The notes beneath the pieces were generated by a model. The model had not been told where the DNA came from. It searched no databases and worked only from the letters and a program-made list of their open reading frames with translations. 64,000 nt of DNA. Origin: Ramlibacter ginsenosidimutans (lineage in GTDB: Bacteria; Pseudomonadota; Gammaproteobacteria; Burkholderiales; Burkholderiaceae_C). Made by a program: the position numbers and the translations under genes. Below are positions 50,995 to 61,000 of this stretch, one piece after another. The stretch lies in the NCBI RefSeq assembly GCF_042678185.1, contig NZ_JBHUDQ010000029.1; one strand, written 5' to 3'. The number at the start of each line of letters is the position of its first letter. Position 1 is the first letter of the stretch.

Positions 50995-51759
50995 TTACCC
51001 CTTCGACCATTCCGGCCGGCCCGAAATGGCCACGGGCGGCAGGGGATAGCGCTGGTTGTGCTTCGTCACGAAGGGACTGTGGTCGTAGCGCGCGCCCGGG
51101 AAGCCGATCAGCTTCCAGCCGACCATGTCCTTGTTGCCGCCGTAGATGGGATCGGCCCAGAAGCCTTCCAGCGTGTTCTGCATCAGCATCTGGAAGAAGC
51201 TCTTCGCGTCGGCGGTGGCCAGTTGCGCCTTGCCTTCCTCCAGCTGCTTCAGCCAGCGGTCCTGGTCGTCCGCGCCGAGCTTGGCGAAGGTGCCGGCGCG
51301 CCCCTCCTTGTTGACGGCGTCGTCGATCTCGCGGATGGCGATGCGGTACAGCGACGCGGGCGTGAGGCGGGTCTGGTAGCCCTGCGTGGGTTCGCCTTCG
51401 CCCCAGGGCCCTTGCATGTACCAGTCCTGTCCGCGCCCATAGTCACCGGCGAGCTGCCGGTCGATGAAGGTGGGCACGCCCGCTTCGAGCGCGCCGGCGC
51501 CGAGGTCGTCCTTGGGAATCAGGCGGGCGACCGCGGCCTCGACGAAGACGCCCTCTGCGGCCGCGAAGAAGAGGTAGCCGCTCTGCGCTGGCCCGTGGGT
51601 GGCGGCCGGCGGTGCCGCAGCCTCGCTTTCCTGCCAGGGCATGTCGCCCTGGATCACGCGCGCGGCAGCGGCTCCGGTGACCGGCACGATCACGCCGGCG
51701 GTCAGCAGGCGGCGGCGCGTCAGCGCCGGCCCGCGGGATTCAGGGTCGGTGGGTTTCAT
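50995..51759 (-). CDS. Gluconate 2-dehydrogenase subunit 3 family protein
   Basis: A 254-residue small subunit with a Tat-type signal (RRRLLTAGVIVP) typical of the family, which is exported with the large subunit. GYLFFAAAEGVFVEAAVARLIPKDDLGAGALEAGVPTFIDRQLAG is the family hallmark. It is the first gene of the operon, four bases before the GMC gene. Start taken at ATG 51759 with GGGAGTC upstream. Confidence 0.9.
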   Translation of the reverse strand: MKPTDPESRGPALTRRRLLTAGVIVPVTGAAAARVIQGDMPWQESEAAAPPAATHGPAQSGYLFFAAAEGVFVEAAVARLIPKDDLGAGALEAGVPTFIDRQLAGDYGRGQDWYMQGPWGEGEPTQGYQTRLTPASLYRIAIREIDDAVNKEGRAGTFAKLGADDQDRWLKQLEEGKAQLATADAKSFFQMLMQNTLEGFWADPIYGGNKDMVGWKLIGFPGARYDHSPFVTKHNQRYPLPPVAISGRPEWSKG

Positions 51760-52064
51760 GGGGACTCCCTTCGAATGCACGGGTGCGCGACCCGGCTCGT
51801 CGGCCGTCCGCCGTGCCGGTCGCACGTGCGCAGGCCCTGCAGCCGCGTTGTCTGGCTGGACAAGACCAGTCACCGACTTGCAGCCGCTCGCTCGGAAACG
51901 GATCGCGCGGCACAGCTAGCTCTCGCTTGTATTTGGCGGCAATGTATCACCGCACTCCTCGGCCATGGGGTGCTCGCGCGCGTGTTTGTGCTCGGCGGCG
52001 CGAAGTCGTGCGTGGGCATCGCCTGCACAGCCCGCAGGACGCCTGGTCCGTGCGATCATGCGGC
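51760..52064. other. Divergent promoter region between GMC operon and marR
   Basis: A 305-base gap. It contains the ATTTGGCGGCAAT site at 51931-51943. No gene is seen in it. Confidence 0.5.
51931..51943. promoter_or_regulatory. Candidate operator in the GMC/marR gap
   Basis: ATTTGGCGGCAAT, whose complement ATTGCCGCCAAAT nearly equals the ATTGCCACAAAT site in front of the first MarR gene. It lies about 170 bases from the GMC small subunit and 120 bases from the MarR start. Confidence 0.35.
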
Positions 52065-52676
52065 GTGGCAAACAGCGAGCGCCCGAGAACTTCCGCGAAG
52101 AAGTCCGTGCCCAGGCCTGCGGCCCGCTCGCGCGCGGACTCCGCGGCGCGGACGCAGGCGCGTGCGACGGCCCGGCCTGCGGCCGTGCGCGCGCCGCGCA
52201 AGACCGCGGCACGTCCCGATCCCGCCGGCCAGGTGCTGCGGCGCTTCCGTGCGGTCTTCAATGCCGTGCGCAACCATTTCCGCAGCGTCGAGCAGGTCGC
52301 CGGTATCTCCGGCGCCCAGGTCTGGGCCCTGAGCGAGATCGCCGCGCACCCCGGCATCGGCGTCGGTGCGCTGGCCCGCTCCATGGACATTCACCAGTCC
52401 ACCGCGAGCAACCTGGTGCGCGCGCTGCTCGAGTCGCGGCTGGTCGCTTCGGAACGCGGCGCGGAGGACCAGCGCGCCGTGCACCTGCGTGCGACGGCGC
52501 GCGGGCTGAAGGTGCTCGGCAAGGCGCCGACCCCTTTTGTCGGCCTGCTCCCCGACGTGCTGCGCCGGCTGGACGAGGCGACGCTGAAGCGGCTGGACCG
52601 CGACCTGGAGCGGCTGATCCGTGAACTGCGCACCGATCCGCGCGGCGCGCAGACCCTGATCGGTGCCGACGACTGA
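52065..52676 (+). CDS. MarR family transcriptional regulator, paralogue
   Basis: A roughly 203-residue protein with a basic, Ala/Arg-rich start and a winged helix (SGAQVWALSEIAAHPGIGVGALARSMDIHQSTASNLVRALLESRLV) followed by a dimerisation tail. It is clearly paralogous to the MarR at 16945-17505 (VLRRFR.VFN.V...R.VE...G.SGAQ.WALS, HQSTASNL, KVL.KAP.PF.G.LPD.LR.LD). Start is GTG at 52065, or at 52050. It is divergent from the GMC dehydrogenase operon. Confidence 0.85.
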   Translation: MANSERPRTSAKKSVPRPAARSRADSAARTQARATARPAAVRAPRKTAARPDPAGQVLRRFRAVFNAVRNHFRSVEQVAGISGAQVWALSEIAAHPGIGVGALARSMDIHQSTASNLVRALLESRLVASERGAEDQRAVHLRATARGLKVLGKAPTPFVGLLPDVLRRLDEATLKRLDRDLERLIRELRTDPRGAQTLIGADD

Positions 52677-52700
52677 AGCCGTCGATGCGCCAGGCCGCCT

Positions 52701-53894
52701 TCAATCCTCGAGGAAATTCCCCGCGTCGAAGAACACTGGCGGCGCCTGCGGATCGAAGCTCACGCCGGCCGGGTCCTCGCCCCGCTGCACGGCCTCGACC
52801 TGCTGCTGCAGGTAGCGCCGCACCATGACCACGCCGCGATCGGTGGTGGCGAGGTGCTCTTCGGAATGCCCGGCGATCGGGCCCTGGCTCACCATCGCCT
52901 CGTAGTCGCCGGGCGAGCGCTGGTGCTCCTCTTCGCTCAGCTCCTCCCACAGCTTGCCGTTCTGGCGCGAGCGCATCTTCGCCAGCTCGCCCGGCTCGGA
53001 CACGCGGCCCACCACGTAGATGCGGAAGTGCGTGTCGTCGATCGGCAGGATCCAGCCGATCGACTCCACGCGCCCGTACTTGCCCACGCGCGGGCTCGGG
53101 ATGACGCGCAGCGTCGGCACGCCGGCCTGGCTGATGCGGCGGAAGGTCTTGCCGTCGGGAAACTTGCGGATCGAGGTCGTGCGCACGCCCAGTTCCACCG
53201 TGTCCCAGCGGACCTCGGGCATCACGGCCATCTGCTCGACGAATTGCGTGCCGCTGAACGTGGAGTGCAGGACGACGACATGGAAGGGATCGACGAGGTT
53301 CTCGTAGTGCTGCAGCCAGTTGCAGTCGATGACCTGCGGGCCGCCGCCGCCGATGCTGCGGTCGTTGGCCTCCAGCATCTCGCCGGGGTCCAGGTTTTCC
53401 AGGCACTCGTAGCGGGGCAGCACCGGCTTGCGGTCCGGTGGGCCCAGGTATGCGAAGACCAGTCCGTACTGTTCCTGCACCGGGTACCAGGGCTGGCGCA
53501 CCTTGTCGCGGGCGCGGCCGCCCTGCGGCTCGCACGGCTGCTCCACGCAGTGGCCCTGCACGTCGAACATCCAGCCGTGGTAGCAGCAGCGGATGCCGCG
53601 CTCCTCCACGCGACCGTAGAACAGCGACGTGCCGCGGTGCGCGCAGTGCGGATAGACCAGGCCCGGGCGGCCGCTCTTGTCCCGGAACAGGATCAGGTCC
53701 TCGCCCAGCACGCGCACCTTGCGCGGCGTGTCGGTGGCGTCGCCGGCGAGCGCGATCGGGTGCCAGTAGCGGCGCAGCAGTTCGCCCATCGGCGTGCCGG
53801 GGCCGACTTCGGTCAGCTCCTTGCGGTACGTGGGCGCCGGCTTGCCGTACGCGGTGCCGGTGTCCGGCGCGACGGGAAGGTGTCGCGCGTTCAT
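52701..53894 (-). CDS. Rieske non-heme iron oxygenase, catalytic subunit
   Basis: A 397-residue protein. The Rieske [2Fe-2S] site is at C84-x-H86 and C103-x2-H106 (CAHRG, CCYHGW). The mononuclear iron site lies near 210 (NWLQHYENLVDPFHVVVLH). It resembles phthalate-4,5-dioxygenase/vanillate demethylase-type oxygenases (GELLRRYWHPIALAGD, EMLEANDRSIGGG). No reductase is adjacent. It overlaps the preceding Bug receptor gene by ATGA. Confidence 0.92.
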   Translation of the reverse strand: MNARHLPVAPDTGTAYGKPAPTYRKELTEVGPGTPMGELLRRYWHPIALAGDATDTPRKVRVLGEDLILFRDKSGRPGLVYPHCAHRGTSLFYGRVEERGIRCCYHGWMFDVQGHCVEQPCEPQGGRARDKVRQPWYPVQEQYGLVFAYLGPPDRKPVLPRYECLENLDPGEMLEANDRSIGGGGPQVIDCNWLQHYENLVDPFHVVVLHSTFSGTQFVEQMAVMPEVRWDTVELGVRTTSIRKFPDGKTFRRISQAGVPTLRVIPSPRVGKYGRVESIGWILPIDDTHFRIYVVGRVSEPGELAKMRSRQNGKLWEELSEEEHQRSPGDYEAMVSQGPIAGHSEEHLATTDRGVVMVRRYLQQQVEAVQRGEDPAGVSFDPQAPPVFFDAGNFLED

Positions 53895-54889
53895 TCGGCC
53901 GTCACTCCCGCAGCCTTGATCAGTTCGGCGGTGCGCGGATAGTCGACCCGGAAGCGCTCGACGAACTGCGCGGGCGTGTTGCCCAGCGGCTCGAAGCCAT
54001 AGCCGACCAGGCGGGCCGCGACATCCGGCATCGCGGTGATGTCGCGCAGTGCCGAAACCCACGTGTCCACCACGTTCTGCGGCGTCTTCGCCGGGGCGAA
54101 CCAGCCGATCCAGCTGTCGATGTCGAAGCCCTGGAAGCCCTGCTCGGTGAAGGTCGGCACGTTGGGCAGGATCGTGAGCCGGCGCGTCCCGGCGACGGCC
54201 AGCGCCTTCATCTTGCCGCCCTGGATCTGCGCGCGCGCGGTCGCTGGGTTGGCCCAGGCGAAGTCGAGGGCGCCCCCGAACATGTCGCTGTGCGCCTGCG
54301 CCTCGCCCTTGTAGGGCGCGTGGATCAGGTTGGCGCCGGTCTCGCGCTTGAGCAGTTCGCCGAACAGGTGCGCCGCCGACCCGGTGCCCCAGGTGCCGTA
54401 GGTCAGTCCCTTCGGCTGCTTCTTCGCGAAGGCGATGAACTCCTGAAGGTTGTTGTAGGGCGCATCGGCGCGCGCGACGAGCATGGGGCCGCCGGTGCCG
54501 ATCATGGACAGTGGCGTGAAGTCCTTGACCGGGTCGTACGGCAGCTTAGCTTGCAGGATCGCGTTGTTGATGTGCGTGAGCGGCAGCGTGACCATCACCG
54601 TGTAGCCGTCCGGTGCGGCCTTCGCGACCGCGTCGGCGGCGATGATGCCGCTCGCGCCGGGCTTGGGCTCGACCACCATGGGCTGCGCCCAGCGCTGTTG
54701 CAGCTTGTCGCCGTAGATCCGTGCGATGGTGTCGATGGGACCGCCGCCGGTGCCGAAGGGAATGATGCGCACCGGCCGCGACGGAAACCCGTCGGCGCGC
54801 GCGGGCAGGGTGCTGGCCAGGGCCAGGCCGCCGAGGGCGACGAGGGCCGAGCGGCGGCCGACGGCGCCGGGTTCATGGAAAGAGCGCAT
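53891..54889 (-). CDS. Bug/TctC periplasmic solute-binding protein
   Basis: A 332-residue receptor with a Tat-like start (GRRSALVALGGLALAS). FPSRPVRIIPFGTGGGPIDTIARIYGDKLQQ, APYKGEAQAHSDM and ILPNVPTFTEQGFQGF fit the Bug family. Upstream of the Rieske gene and overlapping it, it is probably made together with the oxygenase and binds its substrate in the periplasm. No TctAB genes are nearby. Confidence 0.9.
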   Translation of the reverse strand: MRSFHEPGAVGRRSALVALGGLALASTLPARADGFPSRPVRIIPFGTGGGPIDTIARIYGDKLQQRWAQPMVVEPKPGASGIIAADAVAKAAPDGYTVMVTLPLTHINNAILQAKLPYDPVKDFTPLSMIGTGGPMLVARADAPYNNLQEFIAFAKKQPKGLTYGTWGTGSAAHLFGELLKRETGANLIHAPYKGEAQAHSDMFGGALDFAWANPATARAQIQGGKMKALAVAGTRRLTILPNVPTFTEQGFQGFDIDSWIGWFAPAKTPQNVVDTWVSALRDITAMPDVAARLVGYGFEPLGNTPAQFVERFRVDYPRTAELIKAAGVTAE

Positions 54890-55326
54890 GCGGGTCTCCG
54901 GGTGCTGCGCGAATTATGCGGCGCTGCCGCTGGGGGCCTCGCCGGCACGCTCAGGGCCGCCGATGGGCTGCAATCCGGGCGGTCCGGCTCCATCGCCGCG
55001 CGTCGAAACGATGCCACGGGCTTCGCATCGGGTGCATTTGGAAATGCGAAGTTACGGGATGTATCGGAGTTGGGACGATCGCTCCAGGCACTGGAGCGAT
55101 GACGCCGCGTCGCCAATGGGGAAACGGGAGGTGAAGCGCACTCGCACGTTATCGTTTCGTGTTAACGGCGCAGGCGAATGTGTTAAGCCGTATCCCTAGG
55201 TGTCAGCGATCTGCAAGCCAGTCGCGCCACTGACCCACAAGCTTCGACCGACCATCTGAGCAGCAGGAGAACGAGCGCCGGGCTCCGCTACAGTCCGGTC
55301 CGTCGCAACCCACTGCTACAAAAAAA
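54890..55326. other. Gap before the minor-pilin operon
   Basis: 437 bases without a gene that I can support. It includes the divergent promoter regions of the Bug receptor and pilE. I looked for a sigma-54 element (GG-N10-GC) near pilE and found none that was convincing, and no repeat copy is present. Confidence 0.5.
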
Positions 55327-55713
55327 ATGAGGATCCGGGGACGAGGTTTCACGCTGATCGAATTGATGGTCGCCTGCGCGGTGGTCGCCATCCTGGCGTC
55401 CGTCGCGTATCCATCCTACCTGTCGCACGTGCGCAAGTCGGCGCGCGCCTCGGCGAAGGCGCAGATGATGGACATCGCCAACCGCGAGCAGCAGTTCCTG
55501 CTCGCCAACCGCAACTTCGTTTCCGCCACGCAGCTCCAGGCCAGCGGCTACGCGCTGCCGCCGGATGTCAGTGCGAAGTACACGTATTCGATCGCGGTCG
55601 CCAGCGCACCGCCTTCCTTCACGGTGACCTTCACCCCCATCGGCAGCCAGGTCAAGGACGGTCCGCTGGTGCTCTCGAGCGACGGCACCAAGAGCCCCGC
55701 GGACAAGTGGTAG
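55327..55713 (+). CDS. pilE: Type IV pilin-like protein PilE
   Basis: A 128-residue minor pilin. Cleavage falls after G7 (RGRG|FTLIELMVACAVVAILASVAYPSY), with E12 at position +5 of the mature pilin. The remainder forms a short globular domain (KAQMMDIANREQQFLLANRNF). It heads the operon pilE-pilV-pilW-pilX-pilY1-fimT. The start is preceded by an A-rich stretch rather than a normal ribosome site. Confidence 0.9.
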   Translation: MRIRGRGFTLIELMVACAVVAILASVAYPSYLSHVRKSARASAKAQMMDIANREQQFLLANRNFVSATQLQASGYALPPDVSAKYTYSIAVASAPPSFTVTFTPIGSQVKDGPLVLSSDGTKSPADKW

Positions 55714-55721
55714 GAGAGCGC

Positions 55722-56288
55722 ATGTCGAACACCGCACGCCAACGTGGCGCCACCCTGATCGAAGTCCTGATCACGCTCGTGATCGTCGCCTTCGGCCTGC
55801 TGGGCATGGCCGGACTCCAGGTGCGCATGCAGTCCACGGAGATGGAGTCCTACCAGCGCAGCCAGGCGCTGCTGCTGCTCAACGAGATGGCCACGCACAT
55901 CGCGACGAACCGCGCGAACGCCGCTGCCTACGTGACCGGCACCAGCTCGCCGCTGGGCACCGGCTTCGATTGCAGCGGCATGGCGAGCACCTCGATCGCG
56001 CAGGCGGACCTGAAGGCGTGGTGCAACGCTTTGCAGGGCTCCTCGGAGACCACCGGCACGGGCGCGAGCGCGCTGCGCCAGGGCGCAATGATCGACGCGC
56101 GCGGCTGTGTCCAGCTCTCCGCCGACGGCGACTACCTCGTGACCGTCACGTGGCAGGGGCTCGCGCCCATCGTCGCGCCGCCGACCTCCCTGGCCTGCGG
56201 GGCCAGCCAGTACGACGGGGGCAGTTGCACCAACGACCTGTGCCGGCGCGCGGCCACCACCGTCGTCCGCATCGCGAACCTGATATGA
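55722..56288 (+). CDS. pilV: Minor pilin PilV
   Basis: A 188-residue minor pilin. Prepilin cleavage after G9 (RQRG|ATLIEVLITLVIVAFGLLGMAGLQ) with E14 at +5. It has a globular part with three to five cysteines. TAGGAGAG precedes the ATG at 55722. PilV primes pilus assembly along with PilW and PilX. It shares ATGA with pilW. Confidence 0.9.
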   Translation: MSNTARQRGATLIEVLITLVIVAFGLLGMAGLQVRMQSTEMESYQRSQALLLLNEMATHIATNRANAAAYVTGTSSPLGTGFDCSGMASTSIAQADLKAWCNALQGSSETTGTGASALRQGAMIDARGCVQLSADGDYLVTVTWQGLAPIVAPPTSLACGASQYDGGSCTNDLCRRAATTVVRIANLI

Positions 56289-57520
56289 ACCGCACCCTCG
56301 CCGGCTTCCGCACGCGGACCCTGCAACGCGGCCTGACCCTCGTCGAACTGATGGTGGGGGTGGCGCTGTCGCTGCTCGTGATCCTGGCGATGCTCACCTT
56401 GCTGATGAACGTGAACCGCAACAGCACGGAGCTCGCGCGGACCAACTCGGTCATCGACAACGGCCGGATGGCGCAGCAGCTGATCGAGGCGGACCTCACG
56501 CACGCGGGCTTCTGGGGCGGCTACGTGCCGACCTTCGACGACCTGAGCGTGTCCGGAGCGGTCGGCGCCGTGAACGACGCCATGACCGTCGCCTTTCCCA
56601 CCGCCTTGCCCGATCCCTGCGCGGCCGTCGCCACCTGGAACACCGACTACCGCGCCCAGCTGATCGGCCTGCCGCTGCAGGTGTACCAGGTGTCCTCGTC
56701 CGGCGCTTCGCCGGTGTGCTCTTCGATCATCACGGCCGCCGAGGCGCAACCGGACAGCGACGTGCTGATCGTGCGGCACGCGGCGCCCTGCGTGGCGAAC
56801 GCTTCCGCGAGCGAGACGGACTGCCTGAACACCGCGGGCAACATGTTCTTCCAGCTTTCGCGCTGCCCGACGGACGCCGCCCGCTTCGCGCTCAGCGCCA
56901 CGCCGGCCGATCTGGTGCTGAAGAACGGCACCTGCTCGGCGACCGCCCCCTTGTACCGGTTCCTGTCCACGATCTATTGGGTGCGCAACTACTTCATGAC
57001 GCCGGGCGACAACGTGCCGACGCTCGTGCGCACCCGCTTCCAGCTGCAGGGCGGCGTGCTGGCGCACCAGCAGACCGAGGCGCTCGTCGACGGCATCCAG
57101 GCCTTGCGCATCCAGCTGGGGGTGGACAACGTCAGCAAGCCCACGGTGGCTGGCGGGACCGGTGCGACCCTCACCACGGCGAAGTTCCAGCAGGACGTGG
57201 GCTGGGCCAGCACCACCGACACCTACACGCCGACCAAGCGCGGTGACGGCAACGTCGATGCGTACCTCGCCTGTGCCGCCGCGGGTTCGCCCTGCAGCGA
57301 TCCGGTGCAGGGGCCGTTCAACCTGGCGAACACCGTCGCGGTGACGGTGGGGGTGCTGGCGCGCGCATCGAGCGCCACCCCGGGGTACGTCGACGTCAAG
57401 AACTATTCGATCGCGGGCAGCAGCATCGGCCCGTTCAACGACGCGTACAAGCGGCACGTGTACGCGGAAACCGTGAGACTGAACAACGTCTCCATGCGCC
57501 GCGAGGTACCCCCGCCATGA
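56285..57520 (+). CDS. pilW: Minor pilin PilW
   Basis: A 411-residue minor pilin, typical in size for PilW. Cleavage after G16 (LQRG|LTLVELMVGVALSLLVILAMLTLLMNVNRN), E21 at +5. The long body has pairs of cysteines that may form disulfides (PVCSSI, APCVANASASETDC, GTCSATAPLY, YLACAAAGSPCS). ATGA overlap with both neighbours indicates coupled translation. Confidence 0.9.
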   Translation: MNRTLAGFRTRTLQRGLTLVELMVGVALSLLVILAMLTLLMNVNRNSTELARTNSVIDNGRMAQQLIEADLTHAGFWGGYVPTFDDLSVSGAVGAVNDAMTVAFPTALPDPCAAVATWNTDYRAQLIGLPLQVYQVSSSGASPVCSSIITAAEAQPDSDVLIVRHAAPCVANASASETDCLNTAGNMFFQLSRCPTDAARFALSATPADLVLKNGTCSATAPLYRFLSTIYWVRNYFMTPGDNVPTLVRTRFQLQGGVLAHQQTEALVDGIQALRIQLGVDNVSKPTVAGGTGATLTTAKFQQDVGWASTTDTYTPTKRGDGNVDAYLACAAAGSPCSDPVQGPFNLANTVAVTVGVLARASSATPGYVDVKNYSIAGSSIGPFNDAYKRHVYAETVRLNNVSMRREVPPP

Positions 57521-58041
57521 ACCGGCATTCCCTCCAATCCCTGCAGCGGGGCGCCGTGATGGTGGTCGCCTTGATCCTGCTGATGATCATTTCCGTGATC
57601 GTGATCGGCGGTTACCTGCTCAGCTCCTCGGACCTGCGCTCGGTCGGCAACGTGCAGTTCCGGGAAGAGGCGCTCGCCTCCGCGAACCGCGCCCTCGAAC
57701 AGGTCGTGAGCGGCTCGTTCCTCACGGCGCTGAACACCACCGTCAATTCGACCGTCGACATCAACAAGGACGGCGTGCCCGACTACTCCGTCACCATCAG
57801 CATTCCGCAGTGCCCCGTGCGCGCGGCGCGCGTCGCGCTGGACGCCCCCAGCGGCTACGAGACCAGCGACGGCGGCACCAGCGCCGGCAGCTACATCGTG
57901 GACTGGGAACTCATCGCGACCGTGTCGGACGTCAGCACGGGCGCTGCGGTCGTCATCCACCACGGTGTGCGGCTGCCCATGCAGCAGTCCGACTACCAGA
58001 CTTATGTCGTGCCCTGCGGGCTGACCGTGTTCTCTTCCTGA
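57517..58041 (+). CDS. pilX: Minor pilin PilX
   Basis: A 174-residue minor pilin. Cleavage after G12 (LQRG|AVMVVALILLMIISVIVIGGYLLS); position +5 is Val rather than Glu, as usual in PilX/GspK-type tip pilins. Body ends YQTYVVPCGLTVFSS. It forms the tip complex with PilV, PilW and PilY1. Confidence 0.88.
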   Translation: MNRHSLQSLQRGAVMVVALILLMIISVIVIGGYLLSSSDLRSVGNVQFREEALASANRALEQVVSGSFLTALNTTVNSTVDINKDGVPDYSVTISIPQCPVRAARVALDAPSGYETSDGGTSAGSYIVDWELIATVSDVSTGAAVVIHHGVRLPMQQSDYQTYVVPCGLTVFSS

Positions 58042-58056
58042 TTGCCTGGAGCAACG

Positions 58057-61000
58057 ATGACCATCAAGCGACTCCTGCAGGTGCTCGCCACCATCGCGCT
58101 GCCGGCGTGCGTGCACCTGGCTGCCTTCGCCGAGGACACGGACCTGTTTGCCTCGCCCAACACCGCTGCCGCGGCCAACATCCTCGTGGTGTTCGACAAC
58201 GGCGCGAGCTTCGATGCCAATTCGTCGCAGAGCTGCAGCATCGATTCGCTCGGCACCGTGAAAGTGGACGGCACGGGCACCAGCAACACGGCCCTCAGTG
58301 GTTCGGCCGGCGGCGTGGAGCAGTGCGCGCTCTATGCGGCCCTGGCAGCCTTGCCCGCCAACGACACGCCCCTCTTCAACGTGGGCTTCATGATGTTCAA
58401 CGCCACGGGCCTGCAGAAGTTCGACCCGACGAACACGACGGGCAACCCCTTCTCCGCGTGCCCGAGCAGCGGCGTCGGCGGCTGCAACATCGTGCCCGTG
58501 GTGGGCTACACGCCCACCGTCAAGACGAACCTGCTCAACTGGGTGAAGAACTGGAAGAGCAGCGGCAACAGCGGCTACAACATCAAGAGCAACTCGCTCG
58601 CGAGCGGCGCCATCATGCAGGAGGCCTGGGCGCTGTACCAGGGCAAGCAGGGCATTTCCGGCACCACCTATGCCGCCCCCTCGACGGGGTGCGGCAAGAA
58701 CTACGTCATCTACGTCGGGGACGCCTACCGCAACAACACGAGCCCGAACGACCAGACGGGCAGCAAGGGGCCGAGACAGTACCTGTACAGCGGCTCCGAC
58801 ACGGCGACCGGCATGTACGCCAACCCGAAGCCCACCACCGCGCAGCTGACCTCGTTCACGGACACGGTCAGCGCGAAGTACGGGCTCGGTACCAGCCAGA
58901 TCGTCTGCACGTCCGGCAACAGCTCCAGCTACACCTTCCCCGGCGACAACGAGAACTCGGGCAGCTGGGGCCTGAACTGGTCGGAGTACATGTGGGGCCA
59001 GGCCGGCATCAAGACCACCAGCATCGGCCTGCTCGGCGCGTCCTGCCTGCCCAGTTATTCCGCCTGGCTGCAACGGCTCGCCGAGGTGGGTGGCGGGGAC
59101 TTCTACGCCACCAGCGACTACGCCACGCTGGTGAACGCGTTCAAGGCTTCGTTCGGCAACATCATCTCCGTCAACAGCGTGTTCGCTTCCGTGTCCCTGC
59201 CGGTGAGCGTCAACACGCAGGGCTCCTACCTGAACCAGATCTTCGTGGGCATGTTCCGGCCCGACTCCGGCTTCCTGCCGCGGTGGCTGGGCAACCTGAA
59301 GCAGTACCAGCTGGGGTTCACGAGCAACGGCAACCTGCAGACCAACGATGCGGACGGCAACGCAGCCATCAACAACAACACGGGCTTCATCACCTCGTGC
59401 GCGCGCAGCTTCTGGACGCCGAACACCACCACCAACCAGCAGTACTGGGCGCTGTCGCCCAGCGGCGGCTGCCTGACGGTCACGAATTCGGCGGCCTCGG
59501 ATTACCCCGACGGCAACATCGTGGAGAAGGGGGCGCAAGCCTACGGCTTGCGCCAGGTGACGCCGTCGGCGCGCGTGGTGAAGACCTGCGGCAGCACGCT
59601 CGCGAGCTGCACCGGCTGGAGCGACTACAAGTCGTCCAGCCCGCCCAGCGCCAGCCTGTTCGGCACCGGACTCACCAGCACCGACGCGGCCACGCTGGTG
59701 GACTGGTCGCGCGGCCTGAACACGCAGAACGAGCTGCTCAAGGGCGCCACGGTCATGCGGCCTTCGGTGCACGGTGACGTGATGCACTCCCGGCCGGTGG
59801 CGCTCAACTACGGCACCGACACGGCGCCGCAGGTGGTCGTGTACTACGGCGCCAACGACGGCATGCTGCACGCCGTCAACGGCAACCAGACGGGCTCGCT
59901 GACCTCGAATGGAACCACCTATGCCGCCGGTGCGGAGCTGTGGACCTTCATGCCGCCGGAGTTCTACGGCCAGATCAAGCGCCTGTACGACAACACGACG
60001 CCCGTGTACTACAAGGGCGCGGCCGACACCAGCGCGCTGCCCAAGCCCTATGGCATGGATGGCCCGGTCACCGCATTCCGCGGCACGATCAACGGCTCGG
60101 CCAAGACCTACCTGTACGCCACGATGCGCCGCGGCGGCCGCGCGGTCTATGCCTTCGACGTGACCACGCCCGGCAATCCTTCCTTCCTCTGGAAGATCGG
60201 CTGTTCCAGCGTGGACCTCACCTCCACGGACTGCGGCAGCACCAGCGGCACCAGCAACTACATCAACATCGGCCAGACCTGGAGCAGCCCGAAGGTGATC
60301 CAGGCCAGTGGCTACAGCAATCCGCTGCTGATCATGGGCGGTGGCTACGACACCTGCGAGGACAACGACACCGGCACCGGCGGCGCCAACAACAGCTGCA
60401 CCGGCTCGCCCAAGGGCAGCCGCGTGTACGTGATCGACGGCACGGACGGTCACATCGTCGCGCAGTTCCCGACCGTGGCTCCGTTCACCGGCGGCGCTCC
60501 GCGCAGCGTCATCGGCGATGCGACCGTGGTGAATGCCAACGGCGTGGCCAAGTACGCGTACATCGCCGACATGGGCGGCGTGGTGTACCGGCTGGACTTC
60601 ACGGCGACAACGGTCGCTGGCTGGACGATGACCCCGATCGCGAAGGTGGGCTGCGATTCGCTCACCGCCTGCACGGCGAACCGCAAGTTCATGTTCCAGC
60701 CTAGCGTCGTGAGCACGGACGGCACGACCTTCGACATCCTGCTGGGCACGGGCGACCGCGAGAAGCCGACCCGGCAGTACGGCGCGTCCAACGGCGTGCA
60801 GAACTACTTCTTCATGCTGCAGGACCAGCCGGGCAGCACCACCTTCCTGCAGGACCAGTGCGGCAGCGGCAACAACTTCCTGTGCCTGAACTCGCTGCAG
60901 GCCATCACCGCGGGCACGACGCCCAGCGCCTCGGCGCTGGCGGCCAAGAAGGGCTGGTATCTCGCGCTCGCCTCCACCGAGCAGGTGGTGACCTCCGCCA

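Noticed and set aside
54890..55326. A possible sigma-54 promoter before pilE
   Set aside because: I found no GG-N10-GC element with the usual TGGCAC/TTGC flanks.
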